From: Mortierella alpina
Taxonomy: Eukaryota > Mortierellomycota > Mortierellomycetes > Mortierellales > Mortierellaceae
Direction: 5' to 3'
Length of the DNA stretch: 64,000 nucleotides
Assembly (NCBI GenBank): GCA_029449245.1
Contig: JANATF010000001.1
Coordinates: 930,001-994,000 of the forward strand
Shown here: positions 45,963-59,877 of the stretch, piece after piece
Numbering within the stretch: the stretch's first letter is position 1
Layout of the letters: each line of letters starts with the position of its first letter
Program-made: the position numbers and the translations under genes
Notes under the pieces: generated by a model
Databases searched by the model: none
The model's input: only the letters and a program-made list of their open reading frames with translations
What the model was told of the DNA's origin: nothing

Positions 45963-48900
45963 TTAGTCGTCTTCGTCCTCATAAAAGTTCACTAAAGGAC
46001 TAGGCTGTCGTTGACTTCCTACAGTCCTTGCATCAAATGCCCTGCCTGCTCCACTGGACGGAGGAGAACCAAGGGTTGCTGATGTTCCGAACACACGGCT
46101 GTTCGGTCTGCTGTTCTTTCCAGAGTATGTTGGAGGATGTTGTTGCTGACCCCCTCGACCTTGTGGGCTGTGCGCCTGGGACGAGGCTGCACTCTGGCTC
46201 GGAAGTCGGACATCAGGAACGGACAGTAACCGCTCTCGGTCCCGGTCAGGAGCATCAACCTCCATCGAACGCGCAAAACTTGAAGGTTGCTGTTGAACAG
46301 ACGCAAACATCAGCGCTGGTCCTGAACGCGACGATAAAGAGTTTCGATCGGGACGGAAGGAACGAGGTCCCCGTTGTGAACTGCGATCCACATCTATGGC
46401 GCTGTTACTCTCATGGCTGGACCGCGGATCTCCGCTATCGTTTTCCTGACCATCAATGGGGCTCAACGAATCGTCCAAAGAAATAGCCTGCTTGGGTCGC
46501 ACAATCTTCTGCCAGAATGACTTGAGGACTCCCGGTGACGACGGCTGCGTGTCAAGCTTAGCTAAGTTTCTTTGGGATTCTCGGTTCGATGTCGTTCCTA
46601 AGCGACCAGCGGATGGATCCAAAGCACCTCTTTGCCGTGCTGCTCCCATGGTGCCTCCAATACTCGTCGCAGCGCCTCCTTCTATCGCCGCAAATGGATC
46701 CATAGAGTCTGGTCGACCAAAGCCCGAGAACACACTGCCAGCGTCGTCATCATCTGTCGAGTCATCAAAGTATGGTTCCTGGAATGGCCGCTGGTTCGCT
46801 CCACTTCGCACAGGTCGTACGTCACTCCATGCATTCGCACTGGAACCTTCGCCAAGTACGCTCTGGGTATAGTTTGGTGCGTCGCCTCGCCTGCGGTTCT
46901 TTTTGTTGTTATATGACTACAACGCGCACACAGAGAAACACGTCAATCAGGTGCTTAATACGCGTATTCGTTATAGTGGCCGATAGAGCTAGCTTACCTC
47001 AAAGGCTGCACCACGTCTTGCTGTAAAATCTCTGTTCAATCCTGCTCGCTCAGGCATCCGTCGTCTTTCCTCGTCTCTTCGTGCTAAAAGTGGAAATCGT
47101 TGAATAGTTATGAGTTTCACTACAGAAACGGTAGCACCTGCCGAGAAAAGTATAGATCCATACCGTCCTTCAAAACTTGGACTCCCTCTTCCACGTCGCC
47201 ACCAATTCCGCCCTCATCATCGTCATTATCGAAGAAGTTGTCAGAAATGCTGCAGATAGCAAACATCTTGGCAAAGACTTTGAAGAGAGTGATGACGGTA
47301 GGCACAAGGATCATATAGGGCATGTAGTAATTGAACTCGCCCAGGAACGGCACCATGTCAATCTTTCCCATATACTGTACATGATCAAAGAAAAAAGAAC
47401 AGATAGTAGTGTCAGTATCGCCCATGCTGGTTCACCCACACCAACCAGTCGCTATGCATGCTGCCGGAGCTTACCCCAGCAAAGACCGTGCTGTCCTCCT
47501 TTCCGATGGTCGATATTGTGAGATAGTTGTACACCAGTGGGAAGCTATAGTATATACAGCAAAAAGGCCATTAAAATCCTGCGTTTAGGGCCGCGCATTT
47601 TCCTACGATGTGATCTCCATGTTCTAGCGTACGTGAGTCGACAGAGATAAGATCCGATGAAAAGTAGCGTCGGCTCATCCGTGTGATGGTTAGGAACGAG
47701 GACATAGTTGTTCAGCAACTTCATCTTCATGAGAGTCGTATACGCGCAAGTACACATATACAACATCGTGAAGAAGCTGATGGCCTACATATCGATTGTA
47801 TTGAAGCCGTATATATTAGTACTCAAACCTGATCAGGCGCTTGTTTAATGATAAAGTAGCAAGTATCCTTACCTCTATAGCTCCATAGGACATGCGATCT
47901 CTTGCCAGCTGAACAAGAAGCCCGATCACGCTCAAAATGGGGTTGAGATTTTGGTAGGTCATCTCTGACCACACGATCAACAACGACAGAGCGGCGCATA
48001 ACGCGGATAGCGATCGCAGCAGGAATGGGCGCAACTTTAAATGCCAATGCCACTCAAAGGAAAGCAGCAAATTTCTTGGCTTGGAGGTCAATGGGCGCAA
48101 ATTTGACCGAAATTTCCTGCAGCACCAAAAAAATAATATATGAATTAATGTCAGCAGGAGTGATACTCAAACTTGTAAGTGCTGCTGCCAATAGCCCATC
48201 GTCCCTTACTTGTCTGGATTGTCTGCATTCTCCTCTATATCCTGCGCCAGAAATCCCGCCTTCAGCAAATCCTGCCAAATGCTAAAAATGTGCAAAAGGA
48301 GCATCATCGGTCAGTACAGTTGATCTCGTGTCTGTGCGCTCGCATCTTCATGCAGTCCTTATGCTCCTGTCTTCAAAATCGATTCTACTGCAGCCTTACG
48401 CGTTCCATCGGTCATTCATCCTCAGCGCTCTCTTGATTCTGGCGTGCAGGTCGGCCAGGTACTTTTCTGTAATGATGGCCGGTACGACGCCATCCGTAGC
48501 GTGCTTTCGGCCACCGGGGCCGGGGCCCGCACTCATCGCCGTCCTCGAACCTCCTAATGCTATCCCTGCGCCAGAAAAGTCTCCCCTGTTATTACTATGC
48601 GATGCTGAGTTGGGTGACGCTGTCCTGCTAGACTCAAATTGTATGCCTCTCACTGCCGGTGAGTTTTCGACCATCTGGTCGATAAATGGACGGAGGGGAT
48701 CAGACAGCTGAACCCTATGGCAGACCACAGACAGTTCCTAAAAAGGGTCCAGATGTTGGTTGAGATTGACGAAACCATGACAAAAACATACAGATCTAGC
48801 ATAAAGGTGGCCATCTGGATAATCAGCTGTATGTTGTTACCTTTGCGACTGCGTGGACCTCATCCTCAGTGTCCTGCCTCTTGTCTTTCACCACGCTCGC

Positions 48901-49744
48901 TTTGAAGCTGATTCTCCGAAGCTCACGAGAATTGTCGCCCTTGTGCCATAGTCGCCGAGGCACGTCCACCATGCCATAGCCCATGAATATGACAACTAGT
49001 ACCAGACCCCAGCTGTTGCTCAACGCCATGACATACGCCCTCAAGTTGCTGGTTCCTTGAGCATAGATGACACCGACAAGTCCAATGAGAGCCACAGTTC
49101 CGATGATAAGTTGGTAGATGATGTTGTACCGTACTGCACTGCGGAACTTTTTCATGACTGTAAACTCTCCTGACTGAGTATAAGCCTGTAGCAGCGGTAT
49201 CATGACCCTAAAGAAAAAAAAACGCAGAAACAGGGGGGTGGCAGGCGGTGTTATTCACGAGGATTGCATCATGGATCTAGTCATCAAAAAATGGGGTTTT
49301 GATAGTCGCCCAACAATGATATACCAAGCGTACAAACTGCTTGTCGCCAAAGCGAAAGCATCCACGTACCATGTCAACGCAAAGCTGCTCCAGTAGAGCG
49401 TTCTCCATGCCGCGACTAGAAACTCGCTTGAAACGTACATGAAAGGCTCATTGCATTCCTCTTCCGCCTTACAGCCCCGAAAGAGAGTCTAGAGGCGTGC
49501 ACGAGGCAAGTCAGTGAAAAGTGCTTCCAAAAGAAAGGAAAAGCCGTTCGGTCCTTTGACGACGTCTTACCGAGGATAGGTCTAGAGGGACGAGGACCAC
49601 GATGGAGAACGGGAAGAACCAGCTGATGAACGCGATGAGGCTCACATACCAGGCATGCTCAGTCCGGTTGCCAAAGTAATTGAGCAACCCTGCCACGAGC
49701 ACAACGAGCAGGAGCGCCCCAACCACTAATTGGAGGACTGCCAT
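45963..49744 (-). CDS. LMBR1 domain-containing multi-span membrane protein, LMBRD2-like
   Basis: Multi-exon gene. The ATG is at 49744 and the stop at 45965-45963. Exon 1 encodes two transmembrane segments (VLQLVVGALLLVVLVAGLL and a second ending SWFFPFSIVVLVPLDLSS), a hallmark of LMBRD2 (LPLDISS in relatives). The next exons add FRGCKAEEEC, ALTW, then LLQAYTQSGEFT and SNSWGLVLVVIFMGYGMV with PRRLWHKG, all in the family order. A charged cytosolic loop precedes further membrane segments encoded at 47100-48100. The C-terminal 280 residues are disordered and Ser/Arg-rich and end in EDEDD. LMBRD2 proteins in animals associate with GPCR signalling; the role in fungi is unknown. Several internal exon borders were not resolved. 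Confidence 0.88.
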
Positions 49745-49841
49745 GAGGAGGTATGTTTCCTTGTGAGCTAATCCTTTCCTGAAGAGACGGGCTGCTTATA
49801 GACGTTATGGGTAGGGTCGGGAGATGGGGACCTTGTTGCTA

Positions 49842-49870
49842 TGTTGTTGTTGTTGTTGATGTTGTTGTTG
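49842..49870. repeat. TTG trinucleotide microsatellite
   Basis: A run of TTG units with a single ATG interruption, in the leader or promoter of the LMBR1-like gene about 100 bp upstream of its ATG. Confidence 0.85.
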
Positions 49871-50043
49871 ACGCTGATGCGCGAGTGAACCAGGTCGAAT
49901 GGGGCTGGGCAAAGGAGTCGAAACGTGCAGAGGGCGGGCGTCAAGAGCGAAATAAAAAGGAAAAAGGAAAAAAGGATTTGGTTGGAACCGCCTGGCATTT
50001 TTTTTTTACATTATACTGGTCTATCTTCTAGAGATCTTGTAGT

Positions 50044-50466
50044 CTATGCAGCGGATTTGGTTTGCTCGAGGTGCTGCTGGATATCCTGCTGGGTCATCCT
50101 CGGTCTCCAGCCATGCCTCAGCGCAGTCGCCTTGGTGCGCACATACACATGAAATACCTCCAAGGCCGAGATCCCAAAGTGTTGGCCAATGGTCGAATAC
50201 GGCACACCGCAACTCCTCATCTCAGAGAGCAGCATATCGCGGTCTGACAAGCCATGGAAGCTATATGCTGGCGTGGGTGCTGTGGTGACAGGACTTGGGG
50301 ACGAAGTTGTGATCCCACCACGTCTTGCTGACAAAGAGAAGAATGCAGATTGCTGGCACTCATGCCGAAAGCCAAGAGTTCTGTAGCGACTGCACACTTT
50401 GAGGATTCTCCTGAATGGTGGCTCTCGTGAAAGCCGTGTAAGCATCTTGCGTGGATGGAGGAGCAA
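50044..50466 (-). CDS. Small basic protein with a helix-turn-helix-like segment, function unknown
   Basis: A single-exon frame of 140 residues starting at an ATG. The first 50 residues are Arg-rich with few acids (MLLHPRKMLTRLSREPPFRR), compatible with mitochondrial import. After a Ser/Thr/Pro linker, residues about 75-112 read DRDMLLSEMRSCGVPYSTIG then QHFGISALEVFHVYVR, which looks like a homeodomain-like or sigma-type helix-turn-helix. I do not recognise a named family. The gene sits between the LMBR1-like and chitinase genes, all on the minus strand. It could be a small mitochondrial or nuclear DNA-binding protein; this is inference. Confidence 0.6.
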   Translation of the reverse strand: MLLHPRKMLTRLSREPPFRRILKVCSRYRTLGFRHECQQSAFFSLSARRGGITTSSPSPVTTAPTPAYSFHGLSDRDMLLSEMRSCGVPYSTIGQHFGISALEVFHVYVRTKATALRHGWRPRMTQQDIQQHLEQTKSAA

Positions 50467-50609
50467 TTGCAGGGTTCAAGAAAAGGATCGAGGAAGAGTG
50501 AAGTACCCAAATTTATGACCTCGTTCGTGAACCGTAATCCAGGTCCGTGCCGTTCCTTCGGCTCACGGTAACGGGTCGAGCTGTCACGATCTATATATTC
50601 TAGCCTGAT

Positions 50610-52414
50610 TTACTTGCGCACCCCTTGCAAAACGTCCAACAGCTCAAAGTCTTTTGTATCCTGGTTAATCGCCCAGAGCATCAATCCACCGAGATCTTTC
50701 TGCTTTGCATAGTCCACCTTGGCCTGCAAGCTCTTGCGGTCGTCATAGCTAATAAACTGCCGTGTCTGCGGATTGAATAGCCAGGGCGTGTTGGATTCTT
50801 GATCAAACTTCCGCACCCAAGGTGCCAATGCATTTCCTGCAGCATCAATCACACCTTGCTCTCTCAAGTTCCTATACTTCCACACACCAGAGTAGGCCGT
50901 CGTTTTCTCACAAGGGTCGGTCCACAAACCGTCATTGTTGTCTCCAATGGGCACTGTCTTATCAAACGGCGCCGCCATCGACTCGGCATGGACCATGTCC
51001 TGCTGTGCGATCAGTGAACGTCCATAAAACGGCACACCCATGTTGATCTGTTGTGCTGGGAAGCCTGCGTCGATCCAAGCCTGCGCACCACCTGCATAGT
51101 TCAACTGACCAGGACCGCCAAAGGGTGCATTCGCTCCTGTCACAGTTCCCCAAGACCCATTGATGTCGTAAGCCATGACGTTGATATGGTTCACCACCTT
51201 GCTAAATGCGCTCACGTCTGTCATCAACCCATTGCGCCCATCAAAGGGAACAATGCGGGTCGCGAGTGAGATCTCAAGCTTTGAACCGTCTGGAAGAGCA
51301 TTCAGTGCCTCGCGGAGTTCTCTGAGAAGCGTCAAAAAGTTCTCGCTATCATGCGCTTCATCAAATTTGTTACAAGCGCTTCCGAGTCGACCTGGGTACT
51401 CCCTACAGAGTGAGGGAGTGAGAGAGAGAGAGAGAGATAGATAGAGAGAGAGATAGAGATAGAGACGAGCAAAGCACATCAAGCATGTTAGCTCACCTGA
51501 GACACAGGTCCATGTTTCCATTGAACCACAAAGAAGGACTTTTCTCTCACTTACCAGTCGATATCGATACCATCGAGATGATAGTCCATCACCATTCGAA
51601 CTGCACCATCTATAAATGTCTTGCGCCCTTGGCTGGATGCAGCAAGAGGGCTAAAATACTGCGACCCTGTCCAGCCGCCAATGGAAATGAGCACCTTGAC
51701 GTTTTTCTGATGTGCCTCTCGCACCACGCGGTTTAGCAGGTAGTCCGTTTCAAAGACCGGTCGAAAGTCTGGGGACACGACCGAAAATGCGTAGTTGACG
51801 TGTGTCACCTTGTCAAACGGGATGGACTCTGGTGGCATCGTGCCCGATGTCCAGTCTGTCCAGTAAGCGATGACCATTTTTTCTTTCTTTCCAGCTCCCT
51901 GAGCAGGACCTTTCACCTCGGGTTCTTGTAGCGGTCTCCCGGTATTAGGTGGGTTCTGAGTGGAGGGTGCCGGTTGATTGGGTGGTGGGACCTCAGGCAC
52001 AACGGCAGCTGGCTCGGCTTTAGGTACTGGCTGTGGTGCTGTCTCAGGGTCTTATGGAGATATCACAAAAGACAATTAGAAGTAAGGTCGTTCAGTTGAA
52101 TGCCAATGAGTGTTTGATGAAGAGGCAGAAAGCCCGCTGTTGATCTTCATGTACTACCATATCTCGGTGGATTTACTTTGCTTTGGGTGCTTTTGCCGAT
52201 ATGGCTTTGCAGGAATGCTAGCAGCCTCGTCGTGGAAGGCGCCATCCACTTTCTGATGATGATGATGGTGCTGAACATTCTTTTCTTGAGAATCTCTACC
52301 GACGTGATGTTTACAGGCATCGGTATTGGGGTCCTGATGCTTGGCTCCGTGTGCGTCGCTCAGGACCGCCAGCGAGAGACCAAGAGAGAGAATGCAAAGC
52401 GTGGAGATCTTCAT
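50610..52414 (-). CDS. Secreted GH18 chitinase
   Basis: Three exons (52414-52177, 52050-51555, 51402-50610) total 1527 nt and 508 residues. A signal peptide (MKISTLCILSLGLSLAVLSD) is followed by a His-rich stretch with five consecutive His, then a Pro-rich linker, and the GH18 barrel from about residue 150 (VIAYWTDW). Family motifs: KVLISIGGW, the catalytic DGIDIDWE (DxxDxDxE) with the acid Glu, HINVMAYD, and GGLMLWAINQD near the end. All catalytic residues are present. It hydrolyses chitin, in fungi either for wall remodelling or nutrition. The bacterial-type insertions and the His-rich N-terminus suggest a secreted class-V-like enzyme. Intron 2 falls between the W and E of the catalytic motif. 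Confidence 0.93.
51418..51465. repeat. GA/GATA microsatellite inside the chitinase intron 2
   Basis: A run of AG dinucleotides interrupted by ATAG units. It lies in the 152-bp intron 51403-51554, close to the 3' splice site of the minus-strand gene, where it reads as a CT-rich polypyrimidine tract. Confidence 0.9.
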
Positions 52415-52873
52415 AGGATGTGCTGAATATGGAGGGGGATTGTGTTATCCGAAGGGAGAATGGGGTTGCGAGGAAGTGAGAAAAGGAGGAGTGATAGTGC
52501 AAACTGGACTTGGACTCTTTTTCAACATAGTCTACCCTAAGGTCTGTTCAGCATTCTCAAGTGTCGCGTTACATATGCTGGCCTCCTTTTCCATTTTCAG
52601 AGCTTGGTTGAGATCATGATCTCTAAAGTGTGCACTGTATATTTTGAGGCTCTGTACCTTTCCTTTCTATACAACTTACGCAAGACTAGTCGCTTGCTGA
52701 TGCCCTGGATAGCCTCACGAACATGGCCTCTGCTAATGAATCGCCATTTTTTAAATGCTTCCAAAGCTAATGGTTCCTTTTTCCAGACGGCACCGGCATC
52801 CTCATTCTATATCTTCTATTGAACTAGGGGGGATATTATGGCACCCGGAACAAGTTTATTTTACAAACTGCGA
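52415..52873. other. Intergenic region upstream of the chitinase gene
   Basis: About 460 bp containing the chitinase promoter and the 3' end of the PFK-2 gene. No gene or convincing promoter element was seen. Confidence 0.5.
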
Positions 52874-55707
<2,834 letters not shown>

Positions 55708-56065
55708 GATCAAAAAGTATACCCTATTCGAGTCTGCGCAGTATAGGGGTCTAGGTGCAGGCGTACGAGACGGTGTAGAAGAAGGCTGTAGGTCTACAGT
55801 AAGGAGTAGATGGGGAGGAGCAGGTGCAAGACAAGGTCGGTCGGTGGTGTGTTGGAAAGATGCGACGAAAGTGGCTCAGGAAGGCTGATTTTTTGTAGTC
55901 CTGCAAGAGGTGACCCCCCAATAGCAGAAAAGCGCTGCCATGGTGTCTTGTTTTTCCCGTGCCCTTGTGTCTATTGGTATTTCTTCCGCTGCCTCCATTC
56001 ATTCCATTCTCTCGTTCCCATTCCTCTGTTCAAACAACACTGTCGTTCCCCACAAAAAGTCAAAA
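55708..56065. promoter_or_regulatory. Divergent promoter region, PFK-2 / PLDc_N gene
   Basis: A 358-bp region between two start codons, rich in G near 55750-55860 and in C/T directly before the PLDc_N ATG. No TATA box was recognised. Confidence 0.45.
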
Positions 56066-56380
56066 ATGTCTCCGCTCGATATCCCTGGCGCTTTCTACTC
56101 GGGCTCGCTCATCGGCGTCCTTATCCTGGCTCTGGACTTGGTGGCCATCATCCAGGTCGTAAACTCAAATCGCCCCCAGTCATCGAAGGTCCTATGGTCC
56201 TTGCTCATACTTCTCTGTCCCGTGGTGGGACTTATCCTCTACTTGTAAGATTGTGCTGTTCGTCGCGATTGTCCTTGTACTCGCAGCTTTTGACTTTATG
56301 TCCCCTTTCTATTTTCCAATCGCTCAAGTCTATTGGCGGACCGCGAAAGACGACGATTGCGATATGTCAGTATCCCGTAG
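56066..56380 (+). CDS. Small membrane protein with PLDc_N-type domain
   Basis: Two exons (56066-56244, 56329-56380) give 76 residues. Two hydrophobic helices are visible: GSLIGVLILALDLVAIIQVV and LWSLLILLCPVVGLILYLLF, with the conserved link VNSNRPQSSKV between them and a basic end (ADRERRRLR). This is the pattern of the PLDc_N domain, found at the N-terminus of cardiolipin synthases and in many stand-alone small proteins. Here no catalytic domain follows, since the stop TAG is at 56378. A role in the plasma membrane or organelles is inferred; none is known. Confidence 0.85.
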
Positions 56381-56594
56381 GACAATCGCTCTCAATGACG
56401 CGCTGAACCACGTTTTGGTTGGATTGCAGGTGGCCGCGTGGCTGAATGATTCGCGACGAAGGGCGCGTTCAAGCTTCGTTTCATTCTTCTAGGCACGCTT
56501 ACTTTATGGTTGACTTCACACAATCGCACATATCATAAGGGAAGGGTCAGTAAAAAAGTATTGCCATGATAACGATGGCGGAGAGTGCTCTAAT

Positions 56595-59500
56595 CTACTT
56601 GCGGTTGAAAAGGTTGCCCATCGACGGTGCGGCAGCACGCATCGTCTTGAGGTTAAATCGACTCATGTGCTTGGCTTGGCTGGAAGTCACTGAAGGCGTT
56701 CCCGAAAACGAAGGTCCGAGCTCAGGGCCTGCGCAAAAACAATTGAAAAAAAGGCACAGGACAAGGCGCAAGTCAGTGCATAGGTTCCGCATTGCGTTGT
56801 TGCTTGCCAAGTGTTTGGCAGAAACTGCATTGCCCGAGAAATCTTACCTTCATGGTTCAATGAGCTGGCTTTGCTCGAAGTGGTGCTATTTCATCAAGAT
56901 AAACGAATTTTGTCCTGTGAGAAACGGCGTTTTTCCATCCCGAGAAAAGGAACCATTTGAGGTTTCTTATGATGACCTACTTCCCCTCGCCCGTTTTGCT
57001 TGTATCAAAGCTATGGACGCTGGTACCATCAGTTATCTGGCTCTGGCTGGAATTATGATGCTGACACAAACTGCGCTGGTGCACTTGAGCTTGACTTGGG
57101 TGCCCATGGCCTTGAAGTCGTTCAATCAGATCCAACCGCTTCCTCTCACCATCCTTGCCTTGCCAGCTCTTCAAAATAGCCTTCATCGTCTTTTTATCTG
57201 GGCTACGTGCTCTGTGAAGCGCAGCCGCGATGCTGTCGGGCTCAGACGACGAAAGATCGTTTTCGAGAAGGTACTTGACGGATTCGATCTTGTTGAACAG
57301 CGCTGCGACTTCCAAAGTGTTCATCCCTTCCTTATTGGGAATCATGGTCTCGGCACCATTATCCAGGAGCAGCTTAATGAGCGCAGGATCGTCGTGCTTC
57401 ATTAGCACGTTCTGGAGCACCGTGTTTCCGTTCTCGTTTGTCAGATTCACGTTGGCACCATGAGAGATCAAAAGATGCATCACGGCAAAGGGCTTAGTAC
57501 CCTGCCAGGCCGTTCTGTGAAGCAGCGTCGATCGAGAGTTGTTGCGTTGGTCCGGCGAGGCGCCGTTGGCTAAATGACGCTGCACCGTTGTCAAGTCTCC
57601 CAGTTCAGCGGCTTCCCAAATATCCGTCAATGTCCCGCCATAATCGCCCGCAACAGCTGGAACCGTGCCTCCCACTACTGCTTGGTAGATATCCTGTGGC
57701 GGAATAAGGAATGTTCCCGGCACTTGATAACCCCCTGCTATAACAAATGAGCCTGGCGACTGTTGTTGATATTGCTGCTGGATCTGATCTGCTCCCGTAG
57801 TGTCGGTGGGGGGAGGAGCATGGTACGGCTTTTTACCTAAATTGGTAACCTCAACCTTAACTTCCGACCTACAGTGAACAGGAGCGGTCTTTGTTAGAAC
57901 TGCCATTCGATACTCAATCGAGGATAATGATGTGCGTGTGTGTACCAACGACCGCCAAAAGCCAATGTGAATGTGCTCCCTACCCTTCCGTATATCTGGG
58001 CGAGTCTGCCAGAGGAGAAGCGGGTCCGTTGCCTGCACTGTTAGCAAGCGACGCAACATAAGATCCCATATACGGTCCCTGAGCCGGAGTGTGAACTGTG
58101 TTGACGCCGATTCTGTCCATGATCTCGCTGGGGCGGTTCGATGGATCGATCGTCAGCGACATACGTGCCTCAGATGCAGAGCGCGGGACGGTAGAGTATG
58201 AGGTTGAAGGCACATAGGCGCTCGAAACACTAGGCATTGTACTTGGTGGTGGGACGATTCCCGAGGATCCTGCGCCAGTTGCTGAAAAAGTCGATAGAGA
58301 CGGAGGGCTCACGTAACCTCCAGGCGAGGTCGGGTAAGGGCTCGGACTGAGATTAGTGGTGGTGGTGGTGTCGCTGGATGGTGGCGGTGGCGAGTAGGCA
58401 AGCTCGGCGGGTGAGGAAGTGGTGGCCATGGTGACTTGGCTGGAGGGAGGCGGGGGCGTGAAGTCATTGTCCGAATGAACGACATAGGAGCTCACGAGTT
58501 CCATAGACTGTAGAGGTCGAGGCGGCACTCCCATTGGCGCCAGGCTCGCAGCTCTGGCGCTGCGCTCACCCCATATCTTCTCGGCTGTCGACATGGCAGG
58601 CTCTCCAGAAGGCCCAAAGGCAGCCCTGCAGAGTGCAAGAAATAAACTTGTTAATAATCCAGTCTATAAAAAGTTAAAAGTCCCTGGCTTGAACATTGGT
58701 GCTCTTCTACCCGTTGTCTCGACTTGGACCTGACAACACAACCCCTTGCCCCTTCTTTCTCCGTCTCCTTTTCACTCCCTCCCGCGTGCTGTTTTCGATT
58801 ATGAAGGCGTCTTTGTTATCCTGCTTACCTCCATGCGATGACCTTGCGGGCCGCCTCCTCCTGCAAGAATCGGACCCGGTCATAGAGACATGTCGTCACC
58901 AGCGATCGCAGCTCACTTTCAAAGAGTCTACCGTCTTGTTCGTGGTGGGAGCTGACGACAAATGGGCTACCGCCCCACTGGCGCTGTGCTGCCATCCGCT
59001 CGACAGTTTCAAGGTCGTGTCCGAACGTGTGGAAGTGGATTCCATTCAGCTTGAGCTGGCGGATCATCCTCTTCTTGAGAACCCAAAGTTCCTTTGGTGA
59101 GAGAGTGTCGGCCTTGGTGAGGATAGGAACCAAATTAACTCGCTCATGGATGAGCTTCATATAGAGGATGTCGATGGGCTTGAGCTCGTAGAGCACAAAG
59201 TAAAAGGCGCAAGTTGGAAGCGAGTGTGCACTCGAGCCAGAGATCAAGAACCAGGCCAGCTGTGATGGAGAGATTGTAGAGGAAAAGACATTGGTGGCCG
59301 TAAGAAGGTGGTGGTTCAGGTAGTCGTCCGTCAGCGACAGGACCTCGGAGGGGTTTGTGGTGGACGAGTATCCAGGAAGGGTCACGAAGGACACGTCTCT
59401 GGCTGGAGTGGTGACCGCGGGAGGCAAAAGTCCCAGAGGATCGCCTTTGTTCTCTTGCTGAAGTATGGGGCCTGTTCTGACGCGGACAGTGGGCAACCTG

Positions 59501-59877
59501 ATTGGCGAAGGGTTGGCCGTTGCAGACGTTGAGGTCGCGGGTGCAGCAATAAGCTCCTCGAGCTGCTCGGTCGACTGGACGTTGGCGAGGGTCGAGATAA
59601 ACGTGTTGATAAAGGAGCTTTTTCCAATACCAACATCGCCCAGAAGCAGGAAGCGGAGAGATGCGCCTGACTGAGCGGCCTGTTCAGCGGCTGTTATGAC
59701 TACATGGACACCGGGAATGGACGATTGATGAGATACTCGATTGGTCGATAAAACGTGAAAGAATGGTACATTTCGTGGCGCGTGCACTGTTTTTCTTTTC
59801 GGTTGTGTTTTATCCTCAGGACGCCCTTGACCCTCTGTGTTCACTATTATTGGCGTACCTGTGCGAGCGCTTGTCAT
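56595..59877 (-). CDS. Septin-like GTPase fused to ankyrin repeats
   Basis: Five exons (59877-58829, 58625-57984, 57868-56981, 56885-56848, 56728-56595) sum to 2751 nt and 916 residues. Residues about 74-345 form a P-loop GTPase domain: GDVGIGKSS at 80-88, and TKAD at 254-257 matching the septin AKAD motif in the context VNLVPILTKADTL. The G3 position reads TLPG (166-169), so the septin DTPG Asp is missing. Residues 350-563 are Pro/Ser/Thr-rich and disordered. Four ankyrin repeats lie at about 645-790 (TDIWEAAELGDL, STLLHRTAWQ, GNTVLQNVLMKHDDPALIKL, LEVAALFNKIESVKYLLE). The tail is basic (MSRFNLKTMRAAAPSMGN). Assignment to septins rather than another TRAFAC GTPase is inference. The middle exon contains an ATG that could be mistaken for a separate gene start. 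Confidence 0.8.
56848..56885 (-). other. 38-nt microexon of the septin-like/ankyrin gene
   Basis: This exon joins the ankyrin exon (phase 2) to the last exon (phase 1). It encodes a Ser/Thr-rich stretch, TTSSKASSLNHE. It is bounded by an AATAG acceptor and a GTAAGA donor; without it the frame is not kept. Confidence 0.65.

Noticed and set aside
46028-46872. Plus-strand frames opposite the LMBR1-like C-terminus
   Set aside because: The minus-strand frame is longer, continues the gene and has the expected disordered acidic end.
57980-58594. Separate Pro-rich gene starting at an internal ATG
   Set aside because: The upstream sequence continues in frame through an acceptor at 58625 into the septin-like exon, and the five-exon sum is a multiple of three.
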